From positions 620,001 to 684,000 of the forward strand of contig NZ_CP102592.1 of the NCBI RefSeq assembly GCF_025666195.1: a stretch of DNA of 64,000 nt, written 5' to 3'. The position numbers and the translations under genes are program-made. The first letter of the stretch is position 1, and each line of letters starts with the position of its first letter. Shown here one piece after another: positions 19,736 through 28,481 of the stretch. This stretch comes from Xanthomonas sp. CFBP 8443 (GTDB lineage Bacteria; Pseudomonadota; Gammaproteobacteria; Xanthomonadales; Xanthomonadaceae). A model generated the notes under the pieces. It was not told where the DNA came from and did no database searches. It worked only from the letters and a program-made list of their open reading frames with translations.

Positions 19736-20470
19736 ATGAACCGACCCGTCCCCCGTTTCCAGATCGTGCCCAACGGCGCCGCGCCAGTGCGCGGGCGCGG
19801 CCTGTGGTTGCTGATCGCCGTCGCCTGGCTGCTGTCGCTGGCCGGGACCTGGCTGCTGGCCAGCCGCCAGGCCGCGCCGGAACTGGGCGATGTGCGCACC
19901 CAGTTGCGCGAGGCCGAACGCAAGCTGCAGGCCCAGCAGCGGCAGATCGAGACGCTCAACCAGCGCCAGGCCACGCTGGCGCGCTCGGACCAGATCAGCC
20001 GCGCCGCCAACAACGCGGTGCAGAGCTCGCTGGCCGAACGCGACGAGGAGATCGCCGGGCTGCGCGCCGACGTGGCCTTCTACGAGCGCCTGGTCGGCGC
20101 GACCAGCCAGCGCAAGGGCCTGACCGTGCATTCGGCGGAGTTCTCGGCCGAGGCCGGCGGCACCTGGCACTACAACGTGGTGCTGACCCAGAACCTCAAC
20201 CGCGGCGCGATCAGCCAGGGGCAGATGCGCCTGGCGGTGGAAGGCGTGCGCGGCGGCAAGCTGACCAGCGTGGGCTGGGACGAGCTGCACCAGAAGAGCG
20301 GCGTGCCCGGCCAGGACTATTCGTTCCGTTATTTCCAGCAGTTGGACGGCAGCGTGATCCTGCCCAAGGATTTCACCCCGCAACGGGTGCGAGTATCGCT
20401 GTCCGGCGGAGGGGCGCCGGTCACCCAGAGTTTCGATTGGACACTGGCCGGTAACGGCAAAGGGGAATAG
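19736..20470 (+). CDS. coiled-coil inner-membrane protein (DUF6776-like)
   Basis: 244 aa. A single transmembrane helix (GLWLLIAVAWLLSLAGTWLLA, residues ~20-42) is followed by a ~60-residue coiled coil (TQLREAERKLQAQQRQIETL...) and a periplasmic beta-rich domain (GTWHYNVVLTQNLNRGAISQGQM...). This is the general plan of membrane-anchored scaffold proteins. It is 7 nt upstream of the bactofilin gene, so a link with the bactofilin cytoskeleton or cell-shape machinery is plausible but inferred. The start is ATG 19736, since the frame upstream is GC-rich shadow. Confidence 0.82.
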   Translation: MNRPVPRFQIVPNGAAPVRGRGLWLLIAVAWLLSLAGTWLLASRQAAPELGDVRTQLREAERKLQAQQRQIETLNQRQATLARSDQISRAANNAVQSSLAERDEEIAGLRADVAFYERLVGATSQRKGLTVHSAEFSAEAGGTWHYNVVLTQNLNRGAISQGQMRLAVEGVRGGKLTSVGWDELHQKSGVPGQDYSFRYFQQLDGSVILPKDFTPQRVRVSLSGGGAPVTQSFDWTLAGNGKGE

Positions 20471-20477
20471 GCAGCTT

Positions 20478-20930
20478 ATGTTCGGAAGCAAGAACGGTCG
20501 CAGCAGCGGCCAGACCGTGGTCGATACCTTGATCGGCGCGCAGGTGGTGATCCGGGGCGATCTGGTGTTCAGCGGCGGCCTGTACGTGGAAGGGCGCATC
20601 CTCGGCAAGGTGCTGGCCGAGGACGGTGCGCCGGCGACGCTGACCCTGTCCGAGCACGGCAGCATCGAGGGCGAGGTGCGTGCGCCGATCGTGATCATCA
20701 ACGGCCAGCTGATCGGCGACGTGCATGCCGCCGAGCGCGTGGAGCTGGCGCCGAAGGCGCGGGTGCAGGGCAACGTGCACTACCAGGTGGTGGAGATGAA
20801 CGCCGGCGCACAGCTGACCGGGCGGCTGATCCATGCCGGCAGCATGGCCGCGCTGGCCCCGCCGGAACACCTGCACGAGGAGCCGCAGGCCGAGCCGGCG
20901 CAGCGCGTGCTGACCAAGGCCGAGGCTTGA
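20478..20930 (+). CDS. bactofilin (polymer-forming cytoskeletal protein)
   Basis: 150 aa. The central right-handed beta-helix core has the repeating [23 protein letters not shown]... [31 protein letters not shown] pattern with conserved Gly and hydrophobic spacing of the DUF583 family. Short disordered N- and C-terminal tails flank it. Bactofilins polymerise without nucleotide and organise cell-wall or polar proteins. It is coupled to the upstream coiled-coil membrane protein. Confidence 0.93.
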   Translation: MFGSKNGRSSGQTVVDTLIGAQVVIRGDLVFSGGLYVEGRILGKVLAEDGAPATLTLSEHGSIEGEVRAPIVIINGQLIGDVHAAERVELAPKARVQGNVHYQVVEMNAGAQLTGRLIHAGSMAALAPPEHLHEEPQAEPAQRVLTKAEA

Positions 20931-20961
20931 TTCGGCCAGCGGCCGCCCCCATCCTGCTGCC

Positions 20962-21348
20962 ATGAGCACTCTCGTTTCCCTGCCCAGTGCCGCGCCCGCG
21001 CCCGACTACCAGTCGCTGGAGCGGCCGCTGAACTTCACCCAGGCCGCCGCGGCCAAGGTGCGCGAGCTGATCCGCGAGGAAGGCAACGACGCGCTGGCGT
21101 TGCGCGTGTACATCCAGGGCGGCGGCTGTTCCGGTTTTCAGTACGGCTTCGAGTTCGACGAGAACCGCGCCGAGGACGACCTGTCGGTGCGGACCGACGA
21201 AGTCACCCTGCTGGTCGACCCGCTCAGCCTGCAGTACCTGATGGGCGCGGAAGTGGATTACAGCGAAGGCCTGCACGGCGCGCAGTTCGTGATCCGCAAC
21301 CCCAACGCCAAGACCACCTGCGGCTGCGGCAGCAGCTTCAGCGTGTAA
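20962..21348 (+). CDS. erpA: iron-sulfur cluster insertion protein ErpA
   Basis: 128 aa A-type carrier. Cluster ligands are Cys in [11 protein letters not shown] and the C-terminal CGCGSSFSV pair. ErpA delivers [4Fe-4S] clusters to isoprenoid and respiratory enzymes. The N-terminal ~20 residues ([19 protein letters not shown]) are less conserved. Confidence 0.94.
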   Translation: MSTLVSLPSAAPAPDYQSLERPLNFTQAAAAKVRELIREEGNDALALRVYIQGGGCSGFQYGFEFDENRAEDDLSVRTDEVTLLVDPLSLQYLMGAEVDYSEGLHGAQFVIRNPNAKTTCGCGSSFSV

Positions 21349-21395
21349 CACGCCGCGGCTTGCCGGATGCGTGGTTTGCCTGCACCCTGCGCCGC

Positions 21396-22328
21396 ATGTC
21401 CGAACTGACCTCCGCTTCCTTCGTTTTCGCCGACGCGGCCGTCGACCGCGCCGATGCGCTGCGCAACGATCCCGAGGCGCTGCGCCGCGCTTGGCCCACC
21501 GCGCGCCTGCTGCTGCTCGATGCCGACGGCAACGCCTACGCCGACGCGCAGGGGCAGCCGCTGGCGCTGACCGGCGCATCGCTGGGCGACGCGGTCGCGC
21601 AGGCGATCTTCCTCGGCCTGCGCGACGGCACGGCCTGGTTCGCGCTGGCCGCGGCCGCGCTCGATGCCCAGCTCGACCCGCCGCAGCGCATCGACCTGCG
21701 CCGCGCCGCGGCCGAGTGGCCGGCCGCCGCGTCGGGCCTGTTCGCCTATGCGCGGGGCATGCTCCACTGGCAGTCGCGCACCCGCTTCTGCGGGGTCTGC
21801 GGCGGCGCCATCGCGTTCGGCCGCGGCGGCTTCCTCGGCACCTGCACGCAGTGCGCCAGCGAACACTATCCGCGCGTGGATCCGGCGGTGATCGTCGCGG
21901 TCAGCGACGGCCGCCGGCTGCTGCTGGGCCGCCAGGCGAGCTGGCCGGCGCGGCGCTATTCGGTGATCGCCGGGTTCGTCGAACCGGGCGAGTCGCTGGA
22001 GCAGACCGTGGCGCGCGAAGTGGCCGAGGAAACCCAGGTGCGGGTCCGGCCCGGCAGTTGCCGCTACTACGGCGCGCAGCCATGGCCGTTCCCCGGTGCG
22101 TTGATGCTCGGTTTCCGCGCGCTGGCCGAACCCGATGCGCCGCAGGTGGATGGCGAACTGGAAGACGCGCGCTGGGTCGAGCGCGACGAGATCGGCGCCG
22201 CCCTGCAGCGTGCGGCCACGCTCGGCGATGGCGCCGACGACGGCCACGGCCTTCGCCTGCCGCCGCGGATCTCCATCGCGCACGCGCTGGTCGTGGACTG
22301 GTACCGCCGCGACGGCGACCACGCCTAG
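21396..22328 (+). CDS. nudC: NAD+ diphosphatase / NADH pyrophosphatase (decapping Nudix)
   Basis: 310 aa. An N-terminal variable domain, a zinc ribbon with two C-x2-C pairs (FCGVCGG and TCTQCAS), then the Nudix box GFVEPGESLEQTVAREVAEETQV, followed by GAQPWPFPGALMLGF, the NudC-specific SQPWPFPxS-like motif. It hydrolyses NAD(H) and removes NAD caps from RNA in characterised members. ATG 21396 is taken; a start at 21360 would overlap the end of erpA's spacer. Confidence 0.93.
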   Translation: MSELTSASFVFADAAVDRADALRNDPEALRRAWPTARLLLLDADGNAYADAQGQPLALTGASLGDAVAQAIFLGLRDGTAWFALAAAALDAQLDPPQRIDLRRAAAEWPAAASGLFAYARGMLHWQSRTRFCGVCGGAIAFGRGGFLGTCTQCASEHYPRVDPAVIVAVSDGRRLLLGRQASWPARRYSVIAGFVEPGESLEQTVAREVAEETQVRVRPGSCRYYGAQPWPFPGALMLGFRALAEPDAPQVDGELEDARWVERDEIGAALQRAATLGDGADDGHGLRLPPRISIAHALVVDWYRRDGDHA

Positions 22329-22396
22329 CCGTTGCGCCGGCTAGGCGCGGCGGTTGCCACTGCGCACACGCTTCAGAACGGTCCCGGAGGACCTGC

Positions 22397-23293
22397 ATGT
22401 TCACTACCCTCGTCGCTGTGATCGTTGCGCTGGTGCTGGGCCATGTCGCGCCCGGCATGGTCGCCTCGTTGCGGCGCTTCGATGCCTACGGCGACTGGCT
22501 GTCGTGGCTGGATGCGCACACCGGCGAGGGCAGCGCCTGGCGCGGCCGCTACGGCATCGCGCTGGCGCTGCTGCCGGCCGTGCTACTGGTGGGCCTGCTG
22601 CAGTGGTTGGTCAGTGCGCCGCACCTGGGCCTGCTGGCCTTGCTGTTCGGGGTGCTGGTGCTGGCCTTCAGCTGGGGGCCGCGCGACCTGGATACCGACG
22701 TGGAAGCGGTGATCGAGGCCGACGACGTCGCCGCGCGGCGCATCGCGATCGCGCAGCTGCAGGCCGACGGCGGGCCGCTGCGCGAGGATCCGGCCGGGCT
22801 GGTCGAGGCGGTGGCGGTCAGCGCGCTGCGGCGCTGGTTCGCGGTGCTGTTCTGGTTCCTGCTGCTGGGGCCGGTCGGCGCGCTCGGCTACCGCCTGCTG
22901 GCGCTGGCCGCGGTCGGGCCGTACGCGCCGCGGCTGCCGCTGACCACCGCGCTCGGCGCGCGCACCGCACTGGCGGCGATGGAATGGCCGGTGGCGCAGC
23001 TGATGACCTTTTCGCTGGCGCTGGTCGGCAACTTCGAGACCGTGTTCGGCGCCTGGCGCGCGGCCGGCGGCAACCGCTGGCAACTGGACAGCGGCTTCCT
23101 GGGCCCGGTGGCCTGCGCCAGCGTGCGCGGCGAGCTGGACGAGGAGGCGCACGACTACAGCGATGCCGGCATGGCGGTGCCGATGCTGCGGCGCCTGCCG
23201 GAACTGCGGGATGCGATGAGCCAGATCTGGCGGGTGCTGCTGTTGTGGCTGGTGCTGCTGGCGTTGCTGGTGATCGCCGGCTGGGTCAGTTAG
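22397..23293 (+). CDS. ampE: AmpE-like regulatory membrane protein
   Basis: 298 aa with about four transmembrane segments. FTTLVAVIVALVLGHVAPGMVASLRRFDAYGDWLSWL and the R(W)FAVLFWFLLLGPVGALGYRL segment match the AmpE/CobD-like fold. AmpE works with AmpD in the beta-lactamase induction or peptidoglycan-recycling context in enterobacteria; here ampD is not adjacent. A strong GGAGG lies at 22385-22389 before ATG 22397. It converges with the DUF2752 gene, the stops overlapping by 4 nt. Confidence 0.87.
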   Translation: MFTTLVAVIVALVLGHVAPGMVASLRRFDAYGDWLSWLDAHTGEGSAWRGRYGIALALLPAVLLVGLLQWLVSAPHLGLLALLFGVLVLAFSWGPRDLDTDVEAVIEADDVAARRIAIAQLQADGGPLREDPAGLVEAVAVSALRRWFAVLFWFLLLGPVGALGYRLLALAAVGPYAPRLPLTTALGARTALAAMEWPVAQLMTFSLALVGNFETVFGAWRAAGGNRWQLDSGFLGPVACASVRGELDEEAHDYSDAGMAVPMLRRLPELRDAMSQIWRVLLLWLVLLALLVIAGWVS

Positions 23294-23697
23294 CCCGGCG
23301 CGAGCAGGGTGAACGGGAACCACGGCAGGTTGCGCGCGATCCAGTAGCCGGGCAGCGCCAGCAGCCAGAAATTCGGTCGCGATACCACGGCGACCACCGG
23401 CGCGAACCATGCCGCACGCCAGCCGGCCTTCCATGCGATCAGTCCCGGCAGCAGGGCCAGGCCCAGCATCGCCCCGGGATTCATCGCGAAGGCGCCGAGC
23501 GGATCCAGATGCACCAGTGCGTGCAAGGCGCGGGTCATGCCGCAGCCGGGGCAGTAGTAACCGGTGAGCGCATGGAACAGGCACGGCGCGAACGGATTGT
23601 CCGCGGCGTTGGGATCGAACCGGTACAGCATGGTGGCGCCGGCCGCCGCGATGGCGGCGCCGGCGCCAAGGCACGCCCGTTGTTGCCAGGCGCGCAT
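23290..23697 (-). CDS. DUF2752 membrane protein (copy 1)
   Basis: 135 aa with three transmembrane segments. The hallmark ALTGYYCPGCGMTRALHALVHLD contains two cysteines spaced CPGC. The C-terminus RNLPWFPFTLLAPG is nearly identical to copy 2 (24138-24560). It starts 5 nt after the stop of a CD225-type gene, so the two are coupled. Function unknown. Confidence 0.88.
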   Translation of the reverse strand: MRAWQQRACLGAGAAIAAAGATMLYRFDPNAADNPFAPCLFHALTGYYCPGCGMTRALHALVHLDPLGAFAMNPGAMLGLALLPGLIAWKAGWRAAWFAPVVAVVSRPNFWLLALPGYWIARNLPWFPFTLLAPG

Positions 23698-23702
23698 GCC
23701 GG

Positions 23703-24044
23703 TCAGCTCATCTGCTGCATCTGGTTCACGTAGTCCATGTAGCCCTGCATGCCGCCGGTGGCGACCATGCCGACGTTGATCAGCAGGCCGATGATGGCCA
23801 GCGCGGTGGTCACCCAGCACCAGGTCTTGGCGTTGTTGGAGGCGCGCCGTGCGCCGTCCAGGTCGCCCTGGTTGAGCAGCCCGTTGACCTTGCTGGAGAA
23901 CACGATCGCGACGATGCCCGGAATGATCGACGGGCAGCACAGGCAGAAGCCGAGCACCGTGGCGATGATCGCCCAGGCCAGGTGATTGGGGATCGCGCCG
24001 GGCGCTGGGGCGGGCGGGGGCGTGACGGGGCTGACGGTGCTCAT
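23703..24044 (-). CDS. CD225/dispanin-type membrane protein (copy 1)
   Basis: 113 aa. Pro-rich N-terminus, first hydrophobic segment NHLAWAIIATVLGFCLCCPSIIPGIVAIVFSSKVN with the double cysteine, a basic loop GDLDGARRASNNAKTW, and a second hydrophobic segment. This matches the CD225 domain shared with animal interferon-induced transmembrane proteins. Members remodel or restrict membrane fusion in eukaryotes; the bacterial role is unknown. Confidence 0.85.
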   Translation of the reverse strand: MSTVSPVTPPPAPAPGAIPNHLAWAIIATVLGFCLCCPSIIPGIVAIVFSSKVNGLLNQGDLDGARRASNNAKTWCWVTTALAIIGLLINVGMVATGGMQGYMDYVNQMQQMS

Positions 24045-24137
24045 GTGGATCTCCTTGAGTGGCTATGCGCTGGGCATGGGGAGGAGTCTAGACGAGGTGG
24101 CCGTCCGGCCTCCATCTTTTGGCCCGGGCCATTGCGC

Positions 24138-24560
24138 TCAGTGCGGCGCCAGCAGCGTGAACGGAAACCACGGCAGGTTGCGCAGCACGGCGTAGCCGAG
24201 CAGCAGCCACAGCCACAGGCGCGGGTCGGCGAGGATCTTCAGCAGCGGCGCCAGCGGGCGCATGCGCAGCCCGGCGGCATTGAGCGCCATGATCGCCAGC
24301 AGCGGCAGGGCCACCACCAGCAGCGGATTGCTCGCCAGCGCGTGGGCCAGATCCAGGTGCACCAGCGCGTGCAGGCAGCGGGTGCTGCCGCAACCGGGGC
24401 AGTACAGCCCGGTCAGGGTATAGAACGGACAGGCCGGCAACGGATTGCCCGGCGTATTGGGATCGACCCGGCGCAGCACCAGCGTCGCCACCGCGGCGGC
24501 AGCGCTCAGCGCGGCCAGCGGCAGCCAGCGGGGCAGGGGACGACCGCGCAGAAGCAGCAT
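24138..24560 (-). CDS. DUF2752 membrane protein (copy 2)
   Basis: 140 aa from ATG 24560; a TTG at 24578 would add six residues. It carries TLTGLYCPGCGSTRCLHALVHLDLAHAL and ends RNLPWFPFTLLAPH, clearly paralogous to copy 1. Three hydrophobic segments. It follows a CD225-type gene by 70 nt, the same order as the other pair. Confidence 0.87.
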   Translation of the reverse strand: MLLLRGRPLPRWLPLAALSAAAAVATLVLRRVDPNTPGNPLPACPFYTLTGLYCPGCGSTRCLHALVHLDLAHALASNPLLVVALPLLAIMALNAAGLRMRPLAPLLKILADPRLWLWLLLGYAVLRNLPWFPFTLLAPH

Positions 24561-24630
24561 GTTCGGAAAGGAACGCAAGCAATCGGCAAGGGCCGCCGCT
24601 GCGCGCGGCAGCGGCGGCCCTGCTCGTCGA

Positions 24631-24912
24631 TCAGGACATGGACGACTGCTGCATCATGCCCAGGCCACCCAGGGCGAAGATGAAGATCAGGTACAGCACG
24701 ACCAGCACGACCCAGGCGATGACCGAGTAGATCGCCCACTTCTTGGCCTTCTCCGACGAGTCGCGGGCGCCATTGATGTCGCCGGCGGCGAGCTTGGTGT
24801 TGACCTGCGAGGCGAACACGATGGAGACGATGCCCAGCGGCAGGCAGCAGAACAGCGTGCTCAGGATCGCCCAGACGAGATTGTTGGACACTTGCGGTGC
24901 GGTGGTATTCAT
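24631..24912 (-). CDS. CD225/dispanin-type membrane protein (copy 2)
   Basis: 93 aa. NNLVWAILSTLFCCLPLGIVSIVFASQVN, then the loop GDINGARDSSEKAKKW, then a second hydrophobic helix and a short Met/Ser tail. ATG 24912 gives MNTTAPQVSNN. The CD225 motif is closer to copy 3 (FCCLPLG) than to copy 1, suggesting these two are the more recent duplicates. Confidence 0.86.
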   Translation of the reverse strand: MNTTAPQVSNNLVWAILSTLFCCLPLGIVSIVFASQVNTKLAAGDINGARDSSEKAKKWAIYSVIAWVVLVVLYLIFIFALGGLGMMQQSSMS

Positions 24913-24968
24913 CCGTGTTACTCCGGTTGCGTGGTGGAACGAGGGAAAAAACGAAAAGGCGGGGAGGT

Positions 24969-25268
24969 TCAGTGTCCGAGCAGGCTGCCGAATATTGCCA
25001 GTCCGCCGAACAGCAGGAACCACAGCGCGAGCAGGATCGGCGCGGCGAGCGCGGACCACATCGCCCACAGACCGGCCTTGCGCGACGCCTCGCGGGCGCC
25101 GGCGACATCGCCGGCGGCGCGTTTGCCGTCCACCTGCGAGGCGTAGACGATCGATACCACGCCCAGCGGCAGACAGCAGAACAGCGTGGACAGGATCGCC
25201 CACACCAGATTGTTGGGGACGTAGATGCCCGCGCCGTTGGGCGGTGGTGGTGGCAAAACCTGACTCAC
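24969..25268 (-). CDS. CD225/dispanin-type membrane protein (copy 3)
   Basis: About 99 aa from a GTG at 25268 with AGGGG six bases upstream; an ATG at 25301 with GGGGAG is an alternative. VLPPPPPNGAG N-terminus, NNLVWAILSTLFCCLPLGVVSIVYASQVDGK, loop GDVAGAREASRKAGLW, second helix. It is the first gene of the five-gene minus-strand cluster. Confidence 0.84.
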   Translation of the reverse strand: MSQVLPPPPPNGAGIYVPNNLVWAILSTLFCCLPLGVVSIVYASQVDGKRAAGDVAGAREASRKAGLWAMWSALAAPILLALWFLLFGGLAIFGSLLGH

Positions 25269-25360
25269 TTTCGACCCCTGAAATGGACGCCGCTGCAGCA
25301 TGCAGGCGTCTCCCCGGCGCCTAATCTACCTGAAGCGGCGTTTCCAGGCACCCCAAAGGT

Positions 25361-27283
25361 TCAGGCGGCATCCCCGCGCAGCTGCCGCACCTGCGCTTCC
25401 AGCAGCTCGGCGCTGGCCTCGGCGGCGGCCACCGGCGGCCCGGCGACCACCTCCACGTGCGCGCGGAAGCGGCGCGGCACGCGCATGCGCCGCAGCCGCG
25501 AGTCGCGCTTGCTCCACATGCTGGTCCACATGTTGCGCAAGGCCATCGGCAGCACCGGCACCGCGCGGCGCTCGACGATCTTCTCCATGCCGGACTTGAA
25601 CTTGGCGATTTCCCCGTCCTTGGTCAGCGCGCCCTCGGGGAAGATGCACACCAGTTCGCCGTCGGCCAGCGCCGCATCGATCTCGTCGAACGCGCGCTGC
25701 ATCAGCGCCGGGTCCTCGCGCGCGCCGGCGATCGGGATCGCCTTGGCGGTGCGGAAGATCCAGCGCATCACCGGGATGTTGAAGATGCGGTAGTACATGA
25801 CGAAGCGCACCGGCCGCGGGATCGACGCGGCCAGCACCAGCGCGTCCATGTAGCTGACGTGGTTGCACACGATCAGCGCCGCGCCTTCGTCGGGGATGTG
25901 CCGCTCGATGCCGTGCAGGCGCAGCCGGTACAGCGCGCGCACCATCACCCAGCTGAGGAAGCGCATCAGGAATTCGGGGACGATGCTGAAGATCCAGATC
26001 GCCACCAGCGCATTGGCGATGGCCAGCGCCAGGAACACCTGCGGGATGCTCAGCCCCGGCATCGGCACGCGCACGCCGAACAGGCTCAGCTGCTGCATCT
26101 GCAGCGCGATGCCGACCACCGCGGCGATGACGATGAACATCGAGTTCTGGATGTTGAGCCCGGCGATGACGCGCGACAGTTCCGCCTTGGGCGTGCGGCT
26201 CTGGATCAGCGCGAACAGCGGCACCACGAACAGGCCGGTGCACAGGCCGATGCCGACCAGGTCGAGCATGATCCGCCAGCTGCCGGCCTGGCGCACGAAC
26301 TGGCCGATGTCCAGCCCGGCCTGCAGCGCGCCGCCGGGGCGGGCGAAATACAGGTCGAGCATGAACGCGCTGATGCCGAACGCGCCCAGCGGCACCAGGC
26401 CGATTTCCACGGTGCGCCCGGACAGCTTTTCGCACAGCAGCGAGCCGGTACCGGTGCCGATCGAGAACAGCGCCAGGGCGAAGATGTACAGGTCCTGCGC
26501 GCCGCCGAGGTTGAGCTCGGCGTAGGTCGGCAGCTGCGCGGTCAGCACCGTGCCGATGAACCAGAACCAGGACACGCCGAGCACCGCGTTGCGCACCGCC
26601 AGCTGGCGCCGGGTCAGGCGCATGATCGCCAGCGACTCGGGTACCGGGTTCCAGTTGATCTTCAGCTCCGGCGCGCCGGCATCGACCTTGGGGATCAGCC
26701 GCGCGACCAGGTTGCCGGCGACCGCCAGCGCGATCACCGCGGTGGCCGCGGCGACCGGGCCGTGGCTGCCGGCGATCTGGAAGATCAGCCCGCCCAGGAT
26801 CATGCCGCACAGGATCGAGATCGAGGTGCCCATCTCGACCAGGCCGTTGCCGCCGGTCAGTTCCTCCGGCTTGAGCACCGACGGCAGGATCGAGTACTTC
26901 ACCGGGCCGAACAGCGTGGACTGCAGGCCGGTGCAGAACAGCGCGACCAGCAGCACCGCCATGTTCTCGGTCAGGAATCCGACCGCGGCCAGCGACATGA
27001 TCGCGATCTCCATCGTGGTGGTGATGACCACCAGCCGTGATTTCTCCAGCTTCTCGGCGATCTGTCCGGCCAATGCGGAGAACAGGAAGTACGGCAGGAT
27101 GAACAGCGCCGGCGCCAGGTTGGTGTACAGCGTGCGCTGCTCGGGGGTGACGCCCAGATAGAACAGCAGGCCGATGATCGCCTGCCGGTACACGTTGTCG
27201 TTGAACGCGCCCAGGCCCTGGACCACGAAGAACGGCAGGAAGCGGCGCTGTTTCAGCAGGGCGAACTGGCTATGGCCGGACAT
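25361..27283 (-). CDS. MFS transporter fused to a PlsC-type acyltransferase (LplT-Aas-like)
   Basis: 640 aa. Residues ~1-420 are a 12-helix MFS domain of LplT type (GLGAFNDNVYRQAIIGLLF; LQSTLFGPVKYSILP). Residues ~455-640 are a glycerolipid acyltransferase with ALIVCNHVSYMDAL (His near 475 of the NHx4D box) and FPEGALT. In enterobacteria LplT flips lysophospholipid inward and Aas reacylates it; here both activities are on one chain, without the AMP-binding acyl-ACP synthetase half of Aas, so it would depend on acyl-ACP or acyl-CoA made elsewhere. It stands alone, 92 nt after the CD225 cluster's first start, on the same strand. Confidence 0.9.
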   Translation of the reverse strand: MSGHSQFALLKQRRFLPFFVVQGLGAFNDNVYRQAIIGLLFYLGVTPEQRTLYTNLAPALFILPYFLFSALAGQIAEKLEKSRLVVITTTMEIAIMSLAAVGFLTENMAVLLVALFCTGLQSTLFGPVKYSILPSVLKPEELTGGNGLVEMGTSISILCGMILGGLIFQIAGSHGPVAAATAVIALAVAGNLVARLIPKVDAGAPELKINWNPVPESLAIMRLTRRQLAVRNAVLGVSWFWFIGTVLTAQLPTYAELNLGGAQDLYIFALALFSIGTGTGSLLCEKLSGRTVEIGLVPLGAFGISAFMLDLYFARPGGALQAGLDIGQFVRQAGSWRIMLDLVGIGLCTGLFVVPLFALIQSRTPKAELSRVIAGLNIQNSMFIVIAAVVGIALQMQQLSLFGVRVPMPGLSIPQVFLALAIANALVAIWIFSIVPEFLMRFLSWVMVRALYRLRLHGIERHIPDEGAALIVCNHVSYMDALVLAASIPRPVRFVMYYRIFNIPVMRWIFRTAKAIPIAGAREDPALMQRAFDEIDAALADGELVCIFPEGALTKDGEIAKFKSGMEKIVERRAVPVLPMALRNMWTSMWSKRDSRLRRMRVPRRFRAHVEVVAGPPVAAAEASAELLEAQVRQLRGDAA

Positions 27284-27438
27284 GCAGGCTCCTTTGCGAA
27301 CGCGCGCAGCCTAGCAGGTTCGTTGCGCGGCGGAGGCGGGGCCGCGGGGCGGACCGCGGCCGGTGTCGAGGCGTGCAGCCGCCGGGTAGGCGCGTGCTGT
27401 GCCGTGCTGGAGAGGGGGACGCCTTCGGGCTTCGTTCG

Positions 27439-27463
27439 TCGCGGCTGAAGCCGCTCCTACAGG
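27439..27463. repeat. half copy of the REP-like repeat
   Basis: TCGTCGCGGCTGAAGCCGCTCCTACA is one arm of the GGAGCGGCTTCAGCC palindrome family, without the opposing arm. It sits in the gap after the LysR gene stop. Confidence 0.7.
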
Positions 27464-27483
27464 GGGGGGGCGGTGCGAGCCGG

Positions 27484-28374
27484 TTAGCTGGCTTCGCTGG
27501 CGTCCTCCTGCCCCTGCCGCAGCAGCGCGATCAGTGCGCGCGCGGCCGGGGTCGGGTCCGCGCGCCAGGTGGCGTAGGTCAGGAAGCGGAAGCGCTCGCG
27601 CAGCGCGATCACCGCCACGCCGTGCATCGCCGCGGCCATGGTCTGCGGCACGATCGCCAGGCCCAGGTCCTCGACCACCAGCTGGCGCTGCAGGTCGGCA
27701 TGGGTGACTTCGTACTGCAGGCGCTGGCGCAGGCCTGCCTCGGCGAAGGCGCGGTCGATGATGCCGCGCACGCCGGCGCCGGCGATCAGCCCGGCCATCG
27801 GCGCGTCCTCCAGTTCGTGCAGCGCCACCTCGGTGCGCGCGGCGAAGCGGTTGCCGGGCGCGGCGATCAGCGCCAGCGGTTCCTCGTGCAGCAGCAGGCG
27901 CTGCTCGGGCAGGACGATGTGCGGGCCGACCCCGACCAGGGCCACGTCCAGCCGGCCCTCGCCCAGTTCGAGCAGCAGAGCATCGCTCATGCCGGTGCGC
28001 AGGTGCACGTCGACCGCGCTGTGCGCGTCGCGGAAGCGGCGCAGCAGCGCCGGCACCTGCACCGTGGTCAGCGAGGAGATCTGGCCGATGTGCAGGCGCC
28101 CGCGCACCGTGCCCAGGGTCTGCGCCATCTCCTCGTGCAGGCGCTCGGCCGCGCGCAGGGTCTCGCGGGCGTTGTGCAGGAACACCTCGCCGGCGGCGGT
28201 GGTGCGCACCTGCCGCGCGCCGCGCTCGAACAGCCGCGCGCCCAGCGCTTCCTCGATTTTGGCGATCTGGTGGCTCAGCGCCGACTGCACCGTGTGGCAG
28301 CGGCGTGCGGCGGCGGTGAAGCTGCCTTCCTCGGCGACGGCAACGGCGAATTCGAGCTGGCGCAGGGTCAGCAT
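27484..28374 (-). CDS. LysR-family transcriptional regulator
   Basis: 296 aa. N-terminal winged helix (LTLRQLEFAVAVAEEGSFTAAARRCHTVQSALSHQIAKIEEALG) and a periplasmic-binding-protein-like effector domain. Divergent from an MFS gene with a 107-nt gap, the usual layout for a LysR that controls its neighbour. The effector is unknown. In the gap, CAATACATTG (28407-28416) and an ACAAT...ATTGT pair (28406-28430) are possible operator half-sites. Confidence 0.92.
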   Translation of the reverse strand: MLTLRQLEFAVAVAEEGSFTAAARRCHTVQSALSHQIAKIEEALGARLFERGARQVRTTAAGEVFLHNARETLRAAERLHEEMAQTLGTVRGRLHIGQISSLTTVQVPALLRRFRDAHSAVDVHLRTGMSDALLLELGEGRLDVALVGVGPHIVLPEQRLLLHEEPLALIAAPGNRFAARTEVALHELEDAPMAGLIAGAGVRGIIDRAFAEAGLRQRLQYEVTHADLQRQLVVEDLGLAIVPQTMAAAMHGVAVIALRERFRFLTYATWRADPTPAARALIALLRQGQEDASEAS

Positions 28375-28481
28375 GGCATCTGCAAAGAAGATGGGTCGAG
28401 TGAAAACAATACATTGGAAAGATCGATTGTGCCGGCCCAGACTGGCGTCATTCCTTCCGCTCCCCTCCTGGATTCCCGCTC

